Source: ChocPot-Mid sp043804925
GTDB lineage: Bacteria > Bacteroidota > Ignavibacteria > Kapaibacteriales > UBA2268
Assembly: GCA_043804925.1 (NCBI GenBank)
Contig: JAZDIP010000008.1
Coordinates: 32,565-96,564, forward strand
Length of the DNA stretch: 64,000 nucleotides
Direction: 5' to 3'
Shown piece after piece: positions 54,260 to 62,882 of this stretch; the stretch's first letter is position 1; every line of letters starts with the position of its first letter. The translations under genes were made by a program, and so were the position numbers. The notes under the pieces were generated by a model. That model searched no databases, had not been told where the DNA came from, and was given only the letters and a program-made list of their open reading frames with translations.

Positions 54260-54504
54260 AATTCTAAATTTTAAATTCTAAGTTTTAAATTAAAAACCAA
54301 AACAATTTAAAGTTTTCAATTTCAATATATTATGTTCAATCCCTAAAGGGATTGTCACCCAAAGAAAATCTTCTTTGTTACAAATATTCAATCGCTATGC
54401 GATTGCTTTTCCTTTTTCCCTTCTCCCTTTTCCCTTTTCCCTTTTCCCTTCTCATTTTTCCTTTTTTTCATTAACAATTAACCATTGACAATTGACAATT
54501 TTAT
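54260..54504. repeat. Repeat-packed spacer between wzt and wzm
   Basis: Three seven-base arrays are present: ATTCTAA/ATTTTAA (54261-54295), CCCTTTT/CCCTTCT (54418-54452) and ATTAACA/ATTGACA (54470-54504). Two palindromes lie between them: CAATCCCT-AA-AGGGATTG (54337-54354) and CAATCGC-TAT-GCGATTG (54389-54405). No gene is present although both neighbours should be cotranscribed. Confidence 0.85.
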
Positions 54505-55404
54505 TTAAACGATGTCCGCAAAAGTGTCTTCCATCCTACGGAAATACCAGAGACCGAGAATGAAAATAAAGAACATTGAAATTAGCCCCATACCGACAAG
54601 TTCATAAGGGAACTGAACAGGAAGGGTTACAATTTTATTATTAATCAACTTAGTTGTGCTCAAATTTAAATGGAGCATGCACCAGCGAAAACCTTCGACA
54701 GCACCTGCCATTGGATTAAGCATATATAAATATTTCAGTATGCCCCATGAATCGGGTATTTTGCTGTAAGGGACAATAACAGTGCCGTACATCCAAATCT
54801 GCGATATAAAAGGAAGTGCAAAACCGATGTCCCGGTACTTCACATTCAAAGCGGAAAAGAGCAAACCGGTACCGGTAGCAGTGAACATTGCCATAAGTAC
54901 AAACAAAGGCATTAACAAAACGGCAAAGCTTATTGCCGTCTGATAATAGAACATCATTACGATTAATATTGAAAAAGCAATTGCGAAATCAACCAAAGCC
55001 GCAAGAGCAGGTGCCGACGGCATTATCAGACGCGGAAAATATATCTTAGTTAAAATGTTTTTGCTTTGGACTAAGCTGTTGCTCGAAAACGCAAGAGCAG
55101 TCGCAAAGTAAGTCCATAAGAGCAATCCGCTGTAATAGAAAATCTGCGGATGCACTCCGTCTGTAGGTAGATTCGCAACGTTACTGAATAATAAAGTAAA
55201 GATTACCATTTGCACAAAGGGAACAATTATTGCCCACAAAGCACCGAGAGCCGATTGTTTGTATTTTACTTTGACATCTCTCCATACAAGGAAAAAGAAA
55301 AGCTCGCGAAATCGCCAAAGCTCGGACCAGTCAATATCGAGAAGACCTTGCTTGGGTTTAATTATGGTTATATGTTCAGATGTATTGTTCAAATGATTCC
55401 ACAA
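54505..55404 (-). CDS. wzm: ABC exporter permease of Wzm type
   Basis: The 299-residue protein belongs to the ABC-2 family. It has six hydrophobic segments after a cytoplasmic N-terminus of about 35 residues (LVWRDVKVKYKQSALGALWA, then IIVPFVQMVIFTLLFS) and ends with an RRMEDTFADIV tail. It forms the membrane pore for glycan export with the Wzt-like ATPase. The start lies within the end of the APS kinase gene (16-base overlap). Confidence 0.93.
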   Translation of the reverse strand: MWNHLNNTSEHITIIKPKQGLLDIDWSELWRFRELFFFLVWRDVKVKYKQSALGALWAIIVPFVQMVIFTLLFSNVANLPTDGVHPQIFYYSGLLLWTYFATALAFSSNSLVQSKNILTKIYFPRLIMPSAPALAALVDFAIAFSILIVMMFYYQTAISFAVLLMPLFVLMAMFTATGTGLLFSALNVKYRDIGFALPFISQIWMYGTVIVPYSKIPDSWGILKYLYMLNPMAGAVEGFRWCMLHLNLSTTKLINNKIVTLPVQFPYELVGMGLISMFFIFILGLWYFRRMEDTFADIV

Positions 55405-55991
55405 ATTTTCAATTTAATAATAATCGCTTTAGCACATTCATCAACATTAAGTATTTCGGTATCCAGCACCAGTTCAGGGTTTACGGGTTCTTCGTATGGG
55501 GCTGAAATTCCTGTATATTCTTTTATTTCGCCGGCTAATGCTTTTTTATAAAGACCTTTCGGGTCACGATTGATACATTCATCCAGACTGCATTTAACAT
55601 AAGTTTCAAAGAAATGTCCTTCTTCGACAAGACTTCGCCCGAGATTTCTCTCTTTCCTGTATGGAGAAATGAAAGCAGTTATGACAATTAATCCGGAATT
55701 GCGAAGCAGTTTGGAAAGCTCGGCAATTCTGCGAATATTTTCTTCCCTGTCTTCGGGTGAGAAGCCAAGATTTTTGTTTAATCCCTGCCTTACATTATCG
55801 CCATCGAGTAGGCAGACATGACAACCTAAATCAAATAATTGTTTTTCTGCTTCAACGGCAATTGTTGATTTACCGGCCGCACTAAGACCTGTTAACCAGA
55901 TAACACAACCTTTATGCCCGTTTCTTTTTTCAATTTCTTCGAGAGACACTTTTTTCTGGTGCCAAACGACATTTGTTGATTTGATTTCCAT
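55389..55991 (-). CDS. cysC: Adenylylsulfate (APS) kinase
   Basis: The 200-residue protein has Walker A WLTGLSAAGKSTIAV (about residues 32-46), LLDGDNVRQGLNKNLGFSPE (about 61-80) and FISPYRKERNLGR, the standard APS kinase motifs. It phosphorylates APS to PAPS, the sulfate donor of sulfotransferases. It lies in the polysaccharide operon with a sulfotransferase at 52144..52941, so PAPS for glycan sulfation is its likely use. No ATP sulfurylase is in the window. Confidence 0.95.
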   Translation of the reverse strand: MEIKSTNVVWHQKKVSLEEIEKRNGHKGCVIWLTGLSAAGKSTIAVEAEKQLFDLGCHVCLLDGDNVRQGLNKNLGFSPEDREENIRRIAELSKLLRNSGLIVITAFISPYRKERNLGRSLVEEGHFFETYVKCSLDECINRDPKGLYKKALAGEIKEYTGISAPYEEPVNPELVLDTEILNVDECAKAIIIKLKICGII

Positions 55992-56533
55992 TAATTTATT
56001 TCCTTATTATTTTCCCAAACTACCAAAGCTTTATTCAGCTTCAGATTATCTTTTAAATTTTCATATTCATTTTCATTAAGCACTAAAGAACGGATTTTTC
56101 TGTTGATTGCCTGTTCTGCAGCGAAAATTAATTCATTTAGATAGCTTTGATTAATCTTTCCAACGATAACGAGGTCAATAATTCCGGCGTCTTTTCCTTT
56201 GGCATAATCTCCGGTTATGAATGCAGCTTTAACATCACCAAGCTGATTAATAACATTGACAATTTGGTCAATACCGATATTCTTTTTAATCAGATTGTGA
56301 ATTTCCGTAAAAAGGGGATGAGATTTATTTGCCTGGTAAACTTTTGTTCTCCCGTCATTTTTTGATTTAATCAGATTTGCTTTAGATAGGCGGTTAAGCT
56401 CAATCCGGACGGCATTGCTCGATTCATTAAATTCGTTTGCCAGTTCATTCAAATAGCCGAGAGTACCCGGATTCAAAAAGAACCTGAGAAGAAGTTTCAA
56501 TCTTGTTTTAGATGTTATTAAAGACTCTAACAT
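55991..56533 (-). CDS. Winged-helix regulator fused to degenerate nucleotidyltransferase domain
   Basis: From the ATG at 56533 the protein has 180 residues (a longer frame from 56599 exists but adds no domain). Residues 1-85 are an ArsR/MarR-like winged helix (LITSKTRLKLLLRFFLNP, SNAVRIELNRLSKANLIKS). Residues 95-170 recall the MNT-type nucleotidyltransferase fold: FITGDYAKGKDAGIIDLVIV, where the usual G-S...D-x-D pattern has lost its first Asp (GIID), so catalysis is doubtful. It shares one base with cysC, as the first gene of the polysaccharide operon, and probably regulates it. Confidence 0.75.
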   Translation of the reverse strand: MLESLITSKTRLKLLLRFFLNPGTLGYLNELANEFNESSNAVRIELNRLSKANLIKSKNDGRTKVYQANKSHPLFTEIHNLIKKNIGIDQIVNVINQLGDVKAAFITGDYAKGKDAGIIDLVIVGKINQSYLNELIFAAEQAINRKIRSLVLNENEYENLKDNLKLNKALVVWENNKEIN

Positions 56534-56650
56534 ATTACAAATAATAAATATTGCTCTTTTATTGGTAGTAAAATTACTTAAAAAAGAAATAAAATGCAAG
56601 GAAAAAATTGAAATATACTATAAAAAGGATGATATCCTAATAAAATATTT

Positions 56651-58234
56651 TTATTCAAGTACCTTAAATTTCATATCTTTAGGCAACCTTCTTGAATTTT
56701 CTTTTAAGTTATTTAATAACCTGTTATGTTCTGATAGTTTTAGGGAATAAAAGTAAATCTTGTCTTTGTAACAAACGACGTTATTCTTTATTTTCCAATA
56801 AGCTGCTTTTTTCCAGTTATCAGGTAATTTGAAATCCACAATATCCTCATGAATAACGGCAATCCGGGAATTTTTTCTTGAAGTGAAATCAGTTATAAAT
56901 GAGGTATTATATTCACCTGATTTTATAGCTTCGATTATTTCTTTGTTCGCTAAACCTGCCATGTCCACCAATTGTAGATTATTGTAATAACAGGCAGCCC
57001 CAATATCATTTAGGACCACGGAATGATATTGATATTCATTCAGAAATTCAGCCAACTTAATTTGTTGTTCATAAATATTTTTAGGAGCTAATGATGATTT
57101 GTAAACAGAGGAAATTAATCTATGTGTTAATGGAATCAGAGATATAATCAGTATTGTAACGAGTAATTTATTATTCTTTAAAACAGAAACGAAACCAGTA
57201 TTTTTTTCAAACATTCTATTCAAAATTGGAGATATTGAAAACAAGGATAGTACTACCAAATAAGCTTCATACCTATAAAACCAGCCGATACGTGCAAAAG
57301 TAAGATGCAGGATTAAAGAAACAATACCAATTATTGAAATTGTAAACCAATTGTTATCGAGATTCCGGTTTTCTTTATTTGGCAATATTATATTTAATGA
57401 TAGAAGTACAAAACAAGATAGAATGTGAGGATGCCGGAAAGAAATGATTATCCATTGCGATGCTTGTCCTAGTAATTCCGGAAAAGTGAAAACCGGATAA
57501 TGTCCTTTTGTCAATAAAGTATTTGGCAGAAAATAAGAGCTGTTAAGTATGGATATTAATCCTAAAATAATTACCGGCAACACTCCGCCAAGGACAATCA
57601 TAAATAATGGCTTAAATTTCTTTTTAATCAAAAGTATAATAGAAATTGCCAAAACAACAAACAAAGTTTCAAATCTTAGAGATGTTGCTATTAAGGATAT
57701 TAATCCAAATAGAAAAAGGAACTTGTTTGATTGGTTTTTACTAACGATTTCTAACGAAAAGTAAATTAATAGAAGTATGAAAGCTGAATGCAGAAGGTGT
57801 TCCATTCCTGTTAAAGTCAAAGCCACAGCAGGTGCAAAAACAACTATAAGCAAACTGATGAAAACAATTGTTTTATTATTGAAACCCTTTTTAATCATAA
57901 TTTTGTTTATGAAAAACAATAGAAAAGCAACAGAAACTAAGTTTACCAATAAAGAAATAAAAGTGAACTTTAAACCTGTTAAAAAGAAAAAAGATATAAT
58001 TAAGGTATAAAGTGGGGAGGAAGATGTCGAAGCAAATTCGTATAGTGTTGGACCCCAGATTCCATTTTCAGTTAGGTTCTTAGCCATAGCAAGATGAATA
58101 TAAGGGTCATCCAGAGCATAGGAAAAATGCCAATTATTAATCAACAAAGATACGATAAACTGAATAGAAAATGCTATAAGAAAGATAGCATAGATTATTA
58201 TCCAATCCTTGTGTTTTATCATATCCTTTTTCAA
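56651..58234 (-). CDS. Integral membrane glycosyltransferase or mannosyltransferase-like protein
   Basis: The 527-residue protein has about ten to twelve membrane helices and the early loop ALDDPYIHLAMAKNL (about residues 40-54), like the Asp-containing first loop of GT39/GT83 (ArnT-type) enzymes that use polyprenyl-linked sugars. A soluble C-terminal part of about 120 residues follows. It is upstream of the polysaccharide operon, 118 bases away on the same strand. Substrate unknown; the family call is from topology and the loop motif. Confidence 0.7.
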   Translation of the reverse strand: MKKDMIKHKDWIIIYAIFLIAFSIQFIVSLLINNWHFSYALDDPYIHLAMAKNLTENGIWGPTLYEFASTSSSPLYTLIISFFFLTGLKFTFISLLVNLVSVAFLLFFINKIMIKKGFNNKTIVFISLLIVVFAPAVALTLTGMEHLLHSAFILLLIYFSLEIVSKNQSNKFLFLFGLISLIATSLRFETLFVVLAISIILLIKKKFKPLFMIVLGGVLPVIILGLISILNSSYFLPNTLLTKGHYPVFTFPELLGQASQWIIISFRHPHILSCFVLLSLNIILPNKENRNLDNNWFTISIIGIVSLILHLTFARIGWFYRYEAYLVVLSLFSISPILNRMFEKNTGFVSVLKNNKLLVTILIISLIPLTHRLISSVYKSSLAPKNIYEQQIKLAEFLNEYQYHSVVLNDIGAACYYNNLQLVDMAGLANKEIIEAIKSGEYNTSFITDFTSRKNSRIAVIHEDIVDFKLPDNWKKAAYWKIKNNVVCYKDKIYFYSLKLSEHNRLLNNLKENSRRLPKDMKFKVLE

Positions 58235-58634
58235 TTTGAATTAATATAAATAACAAAATAGTAAATATTAACTAATTGTAAAAAAACTGTTTGATAAAAA
58301 GATAGAAGAAATAATATTAACACAAATTAATGATTACAAAATGACATATATTATTGTTTTTCTTAAATCTTTTTTGTAAGTTTCTAATCTTATTAATCAG
58401 GTGATAAATTTTTATATATAATCATAGATATGATTAAGAATATTTTGAACAGATTCCTTAGTAATATTTGGAGTATTATACCCCAAAAAAAGTGTGGATT
58501 TGGCATTGTAATCCGGAATATAGTATTTTGGATTAACAGTGTTTTAAATATCTGCAATATTCCCCACGAAAAAAATAAAGAAATCTTTATTTCAATAATT
58601 AATCAAATATTTATTAACAATAAGCAAAGGTATT
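58235..58634. other. Divergent AT-rich spacer before sdhCAB
   Basis: The 400 bases lie between the minus-strand membrane protein and plus-strand sdhC and should hold promoters for both. GATTTGG near 58497 followed by ATAGTATTTTGG near 58524 resembles a promoter but does not match the consensus well. No gene was recognised. Confidence 0.4.
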
Positions 58635-59459
58635 ATGGTACTGTTTGACTATCTTAAGTCCACACTGCTCAGCAAAGTAGTGATGGCAGTAACCGGAGTT
58701 ATACTTGTCTTGTTCCTGATAGGTCATTGCGTAGGAAATATGCAGATTTTTATCGGACAGGAGACGTTTAACAGATATGCCCATTTTTTACAGGGGCTTG
58801 GTGAACTGCTGTGGATAATCAGGATTGTCCTGTTCCTCTGTCTTGTTTTGCATATAATCACTTCAATCCGGCTTAAATGGCTTAATTTTAAAGCAAAAGG
58901 TCAGAAGTATGAGGTTAAAAGTTTTATGAAGGCAAAACTAACCGGCAGAACAATGATATGGACAGGAGTATTAGTTGCAGCTTTTCTTACATACCATCTT
59001 TTACATTTTACGGTAGGAATGATTGATTCCGAAAATTTCAGTAAAAGTAATATGGAGTATTACAAAGGAGAAGTTGTAATTGCAGAAGACGAGGTTGTTG
59101 ACGAGGAGGGAAATATTATCGGGGAAGTTAAAGGCAGCCCTGACGTTGTTAATGTCGAAGACAAGCAAATGACAATTGATGATGATGTTGTCCTATTCTT
59201 CAGACCTGACGCATATTCAATGGTTGTGAAAAGTTTCAGACAACCGTTTTATGCAATTTCATACATTATATTAGTAATTTTTGTGGGGTTCCATTTGAGC
59301 CACGCAATTCAGAGTGCATTCCAGACACTTGGATTAAATCATCCGAAGTATAATTGCTTTTTCAGGGCAATAGGACCATGGCTGTCCACAATTTTAGTAA
59401 TTTGTTACATATTAATACCGATCACAATTTGGAGCGGATTGGTGGGAGGTGGAGTATGA
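58635..59459 (+). CDS. sdhC: Succinate dehydrogenase/fumarate reductase cytochrome b subunit with acidic insertion
   Basis: The 274-residue membrane protein is of the single-anchor, five-helix type found in Bacteroidota. Haem-ligand histidines are in LIGHCVGNMQIF (about residue 31), LVLHIITSIR (about 74), TYHLLHFTVG (about 120) and GFHLSHAIQSAF (about 219). Between helices 3 and 4, residues about 137-185 form a strongly acidic insert (VIAEDEVVDEEGNI, then DDDVV) not seen in the usual 220-230-residue protein. It transfers electrons between quinone and the SdhAB subunits. Stop overlaps sdhA start (ATGA). Confidence 0.93.
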   Translation: MVLFDYLKSTLLSKVVMAVTGVILVLFLIGHCVGNMQIFIGQETFNRYAHFLQGLGELLWIIRIVLFLCLVLHIITSIRLKWLNFKAKGQKYEVKSFMKAKLTGRTMIWTGVLVAAFLTYHLLHFTVGMIDSENFSKSNMEYYKGEVVIAEDEVVDEEGNIIGEVKGSPDVVNVEDKQMTIDDDVVLFFRPDAYSMVVKSFRQPFYAISYIILVIFVGFHLSHAIQSAFQTLGLNHPKYNCFFRAIGPWLSTILVICYILIPITIWSGLVGGGV

Positions 59460-61369
59460 AATTAGATTCAAAAGTACCATCAGGTCCAATAAAGGATAGT
59501 TGGGATAAGCACAGATTTGATATGAAGCTGATAAATCCGGCAAACAAGAGGAAATATAAAATTCTGGTTGTAGGTACGGGTTTGGCTGGTGCATCTGCTG
59601 CCGCATCTTTCGGAGAATTGGGTTATAATGTAGAAACATTTACTTATAACGATAGCCCGAGAAGAGCACACAGCATAGCCGCTCAGGGCGGAATCAATGC
59701 CGCAAAGAATTACCAGAATGACGGTGATAGCATTTGGCGTTTATTTTATGATACTGTGAAAGGCGGTGACTTCCGTTCACGTGAAGCAAATGTTTATCGT
59801 TTGGCACAGGTGAGTGTTGATATTATTGACCAGTGCGTTGCTCAAGGAGTTCCATTTGCAAGGGAATACGGCGGTTTATTGGATAATCGTTCATTCGGCG
59901 GTGCACAGGTTTCCCGTACATTTTATGCAAGAGGTCAGACGGGGCAACAGCTTTTACTTGGTGCATACTCTGCATTGGTAAGGCAAATCGGATTAGGAAC
60001 AGTAAAATCCCATGTAAGAAAAGAGATGATGGATGTTGTTCTTATTGACGGAATTGCAAGAGGAATTGTAACACGTGATTTGGTAACAGGTAAAATAGAA
60101 TCTCATTGGGGTGATGCAGTTTGTCTGGCAACGGGTGGATACGGTAATGTATTTTTCCTTTCAACAAATGCACAGGCATGCAATGTTACTGCGGCGTACA
60201 GGGCTTACAAAAAAGGTGCTTTGTTTGCTAATCCATGTTTTACGCAGATACATCCGACATGTATTCCTGTCAGCGGAGACCATCAGTCGAAATTGACTTT
60301 GATGTCAGAATCTTTGAGGAATGATGGCAGGATTTGGGTGCCGAAAAAACAAGGTGACAAACGACCGCCAAGCCAAATACCTGAAGCTGAAAGAGATTAT
60401 TATCTCGAAAGAAAATATCCTAGCTTTGGTAATCTTGCACCGAGAGATATTTCCTCACGTTCTGCAAAAGAAGTTTGCGACGAAGGTCGCGGAGTTGCAG
60501 CAACCGGCTTTGGTGTATATCTTGATTTCGCAGAAGCCATAGGCAGATTAGGCAAAAATGTTATCGAAGAAAGATATGGTAATTTATTCGAGATGTATGA
60601 GAGAATAACGGGCGTTGACCCATACAAGGAGCCGATGCAGATTTATCCCGCTTCACATTACACAATGGGCGGTTTGTGGGTAGATTACAACCTGCAAAGT
60701 ACAATTCCCGGATTGCATGTTCTTGGTGAAGCTAACTTCTCCGACCATGGAGCTAACCGTCTTGGAGCAAGTGCATTGATGCAGGGCTTGGCTGACGGTT
60801 ATTATGTTATTCCTTATACCATTGCTCATTTCCTTGCTTCGAATAAGCTGGAAAAAGTTGATACTAATCATGCTGAATTCAAGAAAGCGGAGGATGAAGC
60901 AAAGGATAAGATTAACAAACTGATTTCAATTAACGGCAAACGTACTCCAACTTCTTTCCATAGAGAACTTGGTATAGTTATGTGGGATAAGATTGGAATG
61001 GGTAGAAACGCAAAGGGATTGAAAGAAGCTATTGAAGCAATTCCGAAAATTCGCGAGGAATTTTGGCAAAATGTCAAAGTTACCGGAACGGGTGAGGATT
61101 TGAACATTGCTTTAGAAAAAGCAAACCGTACAGCCGACTTCCTCGAATTTGCCGAGGTAATGGCATGGGATGCACTGGAGCGTGAAGAATCCTGTGGAGC
61201 TCATTTCCGTGAAGAATATCAATACGAAGATGGTGAAGCAAAACGTGATGACGAAAACTTTGCACATGTTGCCGCCTGGGAATATACAGGGGTTGGCAAC
61301 AAGCCAAATCGTCACAAAGAAGAGTTAGAGTTTGAGAATGTAAAATTAGCTGTAAGGAGTTATAAATAA
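59456..61369 (+). CDS. sdhA: Succinate dehydrogenase/fumarate reductase flavoprotein subunit
   Basis: From the ATG at 59456 the protein has 637 residues. It has the FAD motif VVGTGLAGASAAASFGELGY (about residues 39-58), the flavin-attachment HSIAAQGGINAAK (about 73-85; covalent His) and the catalytic segments IHPTCIPVSGD and SHYTMGGLWVDYN. It interconverts succinate and fumarate at the cytoplasmic membrane face. It overlaps sdhC by four bases and shares one base with sdhB. A longer frame to 59354 exists but lies inside sdhC. Confidence 0.97.
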   Translation: MKLDSKVPSGPIKDSWDKHRFDMKLINPANKRKYKILVVGTGLAGASAAASFGELGYNVETFTYNDSPRRAHSIAAQGGINAAKNYQNDGDSIWRLFYDTVKGGDFRSREANVYRLAQVSVDIIDQCVAQGVPFAREYGGLLDNRSFGGAQVSRTFYARGQTGQQLLLGAYSALVRQIGLGTVKSHVRKEMMDVVLIDGIARGIVTRDLVTGKIESHWGDAVCLATGGYGNVFFLSTNAQACNVTAAYRAYKKGALFANPCFTQIHPTCIPVSGDHQSKLTLMSESLRNDGRIWVPKKQGDKRPPSQIPEAERDYYLERKYPSFGNLAPRDISSRSAKEVCDEGRGVAATGFGVYLDFAEAIGRLGKNVIEERYGNLFEMYERITGVDPYKEPMQIYPASHYTMGGLWVDYNLQSTIPGLHVLGEANFSDHGANRLGASALMQGLADGYYVIPYTIAHFLASNKLEKVDTNHAEFKKAEDEAKDKINKLISINGKRTPTSFHRELGIVMWDKIGMGRNAKGLKEAIEAIPKIREEFWQNVKVTGTGEDLNIALEKANRTADFLEFAEVMAWDALEREESCGAHFREEYQYEDGEAKRDDENFAHVAAWEYTGVGNKPNRHKEELEFENVKLAVRSYK

Positions 61370-62121
61370 TGAAACTAACCTTGCATATATGGAGACAGAA
61401 AAATGCTCAGGCAAAAGGTGGATTCGAGAAGTTCCAGATGAACGATGTATCGGAAGATATGTCATTCCTCGAGATGCTCGATATCTTAAATGAGCAATTG
61501 ATATTGGAAGGCAAAGACCCAATTGCCTTTGACCACGATTGCCGTGAAGGAATTTGCGGTGCATGTTCGCTTTCGATTAACGGAAATCCTCATGGACCCG
61601 AAGCGGCTACAACGACATGCCAGCTTCACATGAGGAAATTCAAAGACGGTCAGACTCTTTATATAGAGCCATTCCGTTCGAGAGCTTTTCCGGTAATTAA
61701 AGATTTGATTGTTGACCGCACATCTTTCGATAGAATTATGGCGGCAGGCGGTTTTGTTGGTGTTCGCACAGGACAACCGCAGGATGCAAATGCAATACCT
61801 ATTTCGAAAGAAAAAGCGGATTTGGCGATGGATGCCGCCGCTTGTATAGGTTGCGGTGCATGTGTTGCCTCGTGTCCTAACGGTGCGGCGATGCTGTTCG
61901 TATCGGCAAAGATAAGTCAGTTCGCAATGCTTCCACAAGGACAGCCCGAAAGAAAACGCAGAGCTTTGAAAATGGTTGACCAAATGGACAAAGAGGGCTT
62001 TGGTGCCTGCACAAACCATTACGAATGCGAAGCAGTTTGCCCGAAGAAAATTTCAGTCAGGTTCATTGCCCAGATGAACAGAGATTATCTGAAGGCAAGG
62101 ATAATGAAGGAAAAGGATTAA
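61369..62121 (+). CDS. sdhB: Succinate dehydrogenase/fumarate reductase iron-sulfur subunit
   Basis: The 250-residue protein has the [2Fe-2S] motif DCREGICGACSLSING (about residues 57-72), a [4Fe-4S] motif CIGCGACVASCPNG (about 162-175) and a last cluster motif CTNHYECEAVCPKKI (about 214-228). It connects the flavin of SdhA to quinone in SdhC. It ends the operon and is followed by a terminator 21 bases downstream. Confidence 0.97.
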   Translation: MKLTLHIWRQKNAQAKGGFEKFQMNDVSEDMSFLEMLDILNEQLILEGKDPIAFDHDCREGICGACSLSINGNPHGPEAATTTCQLHMRKFKDGQTLYIEPFRSRAFPVIKDLIVDRTSFDRIMAAGGFVGVRTGQPQDANAIPISKEKADLAMDAAACIGCGACVASCPNGAAMLFVSAKISQFAMLPQGQPERKRRALKMVDQMDKEGFGACTNHYECEAVCPKKISVRFIAQMNRDYLKARIMKEKD

Positions 62122-62142
62122 GGAATTAAAAGTGATAAAATG

Positions 62143-62177
62143 ACTTCCCGAAAATTTGAAACTTTCGGGAAGTTTCT
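62143..62177 (+). terminator. Terminator of sdhCAB
   Basis: ACTTCCCGAAA (62143-62153) pairs perfectly with TTTCGGGAAGT (62163-62173), followed by TTCTTAT. The stem is strong but the T-tract is short. Confidence 0.8.
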
Positions 62178-62186
62178 TATTAGGTA

Positions 62187-62262
62187 ACTTTCAGAAAGTT
62201 TCCAACTTTCAGAAAGTTTTTCTAATCTAATTTTTGAAAGTTTTTCTAATCTAATTTTTAAA
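62187..62262 (+). repeat. Palindromes and 24-base direct repeat upstream of the RAYT gene
   Basis: AACTTTC-A-GAAAGTT occurs twice (62187-62201 and 62204-62218). A 24-base unit beginning GAAAGTTTTTCTAATC is then repeated directly (62212 to about 62260). Short palindromes next to a REP-associated transposase are as expected for REP-type targets. Confidence 0.6.
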
Positions 62263-62267
62263 GAAAT

Positions 62268-62860
62268 ATGTTACTATATCCCGATCATTATTACCATATA
62301 TATAACCATGCTGTTAGTGACGAATCATTATTTAGAAGTCCTGATAACTATATGTATTTTCTAAAGAAATATGTTTTTTATATTAACCCAATAGCAAAAA
62401 CACTAGCATATTGTTTAATGCCAAATCATATTCATTTTCTCATTCAAATAAGAAATGAAAAAGAACTTGCTAAAATTGAGAAAATCAATGACTATGGTAG
62501 TTTTGAAGATTATGTTATGAAACAGTTTTCAAATTTATTCAGTTCATATACACAAGCTTATAACAAAGTTTTTGGTAAAAAAGGAAATTTATTCATAAGC
62601 AAGTTTAAAAGAAAATTAATTGATAATGAAAATTATATTGAACAACTTATTTATTATATCCATAACAATCCTGCAACCATGGTTTTGTCAAGAAAATTGA
62701 AGATTGGAATTATTCTTCCTACTTGAAATGTATATCGGATGAAGATTCTTTTTTGGACAAAGACCTTATTTTTAGATTATTCGGAGATAAAGATAATTTC
62801 ATCAAGTTTCATAGTAAGAGACAGGATATTGAAGAAATAAAAGAATTGATAAAGGAATAA
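62268..62860 (+). pseudogene. REP-associated tyrosine transposase (RAYT, IS200-like), frameshifted
   Basis: The frame 62268..62726 encodes the HUH-type transposase core: DHYYHIYNHAVSDESLF, then CLMPNHIHFLIQI with the HxH metal site, and YYIHNNPAT with the Tyr region. After NNPAT the frame is lost; the continuation in another frame reads GFVKKIEDWNYSSYLKCIS and on to LIKE, with stop at 62858-62860, which matches the family. One missing base near 62680 explains this. It is probably a recent inactivation or a sequencing error. Upstream palindromes could be its REP targets; the gene is next to an IS630 element. Confidence 0.85.
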
Positions 62861-62882
62861 TACTAAACCGACAGCATGTATA

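Noticed and set aside
59354..59455. Longer sdhA from 59354
   Set aside because: It would lie inside sdhC; the ATG at 59456 overlaps the sdhC stop in the usual ATGA manner and gives the family length.
61486..62019. Open frame of 177 codons opposite sdhB
   Set aside because: It is antisense to the Fe-S subunit and its composition (Arg, Cys and Tyr in odd runs) reflects the complementary strand.
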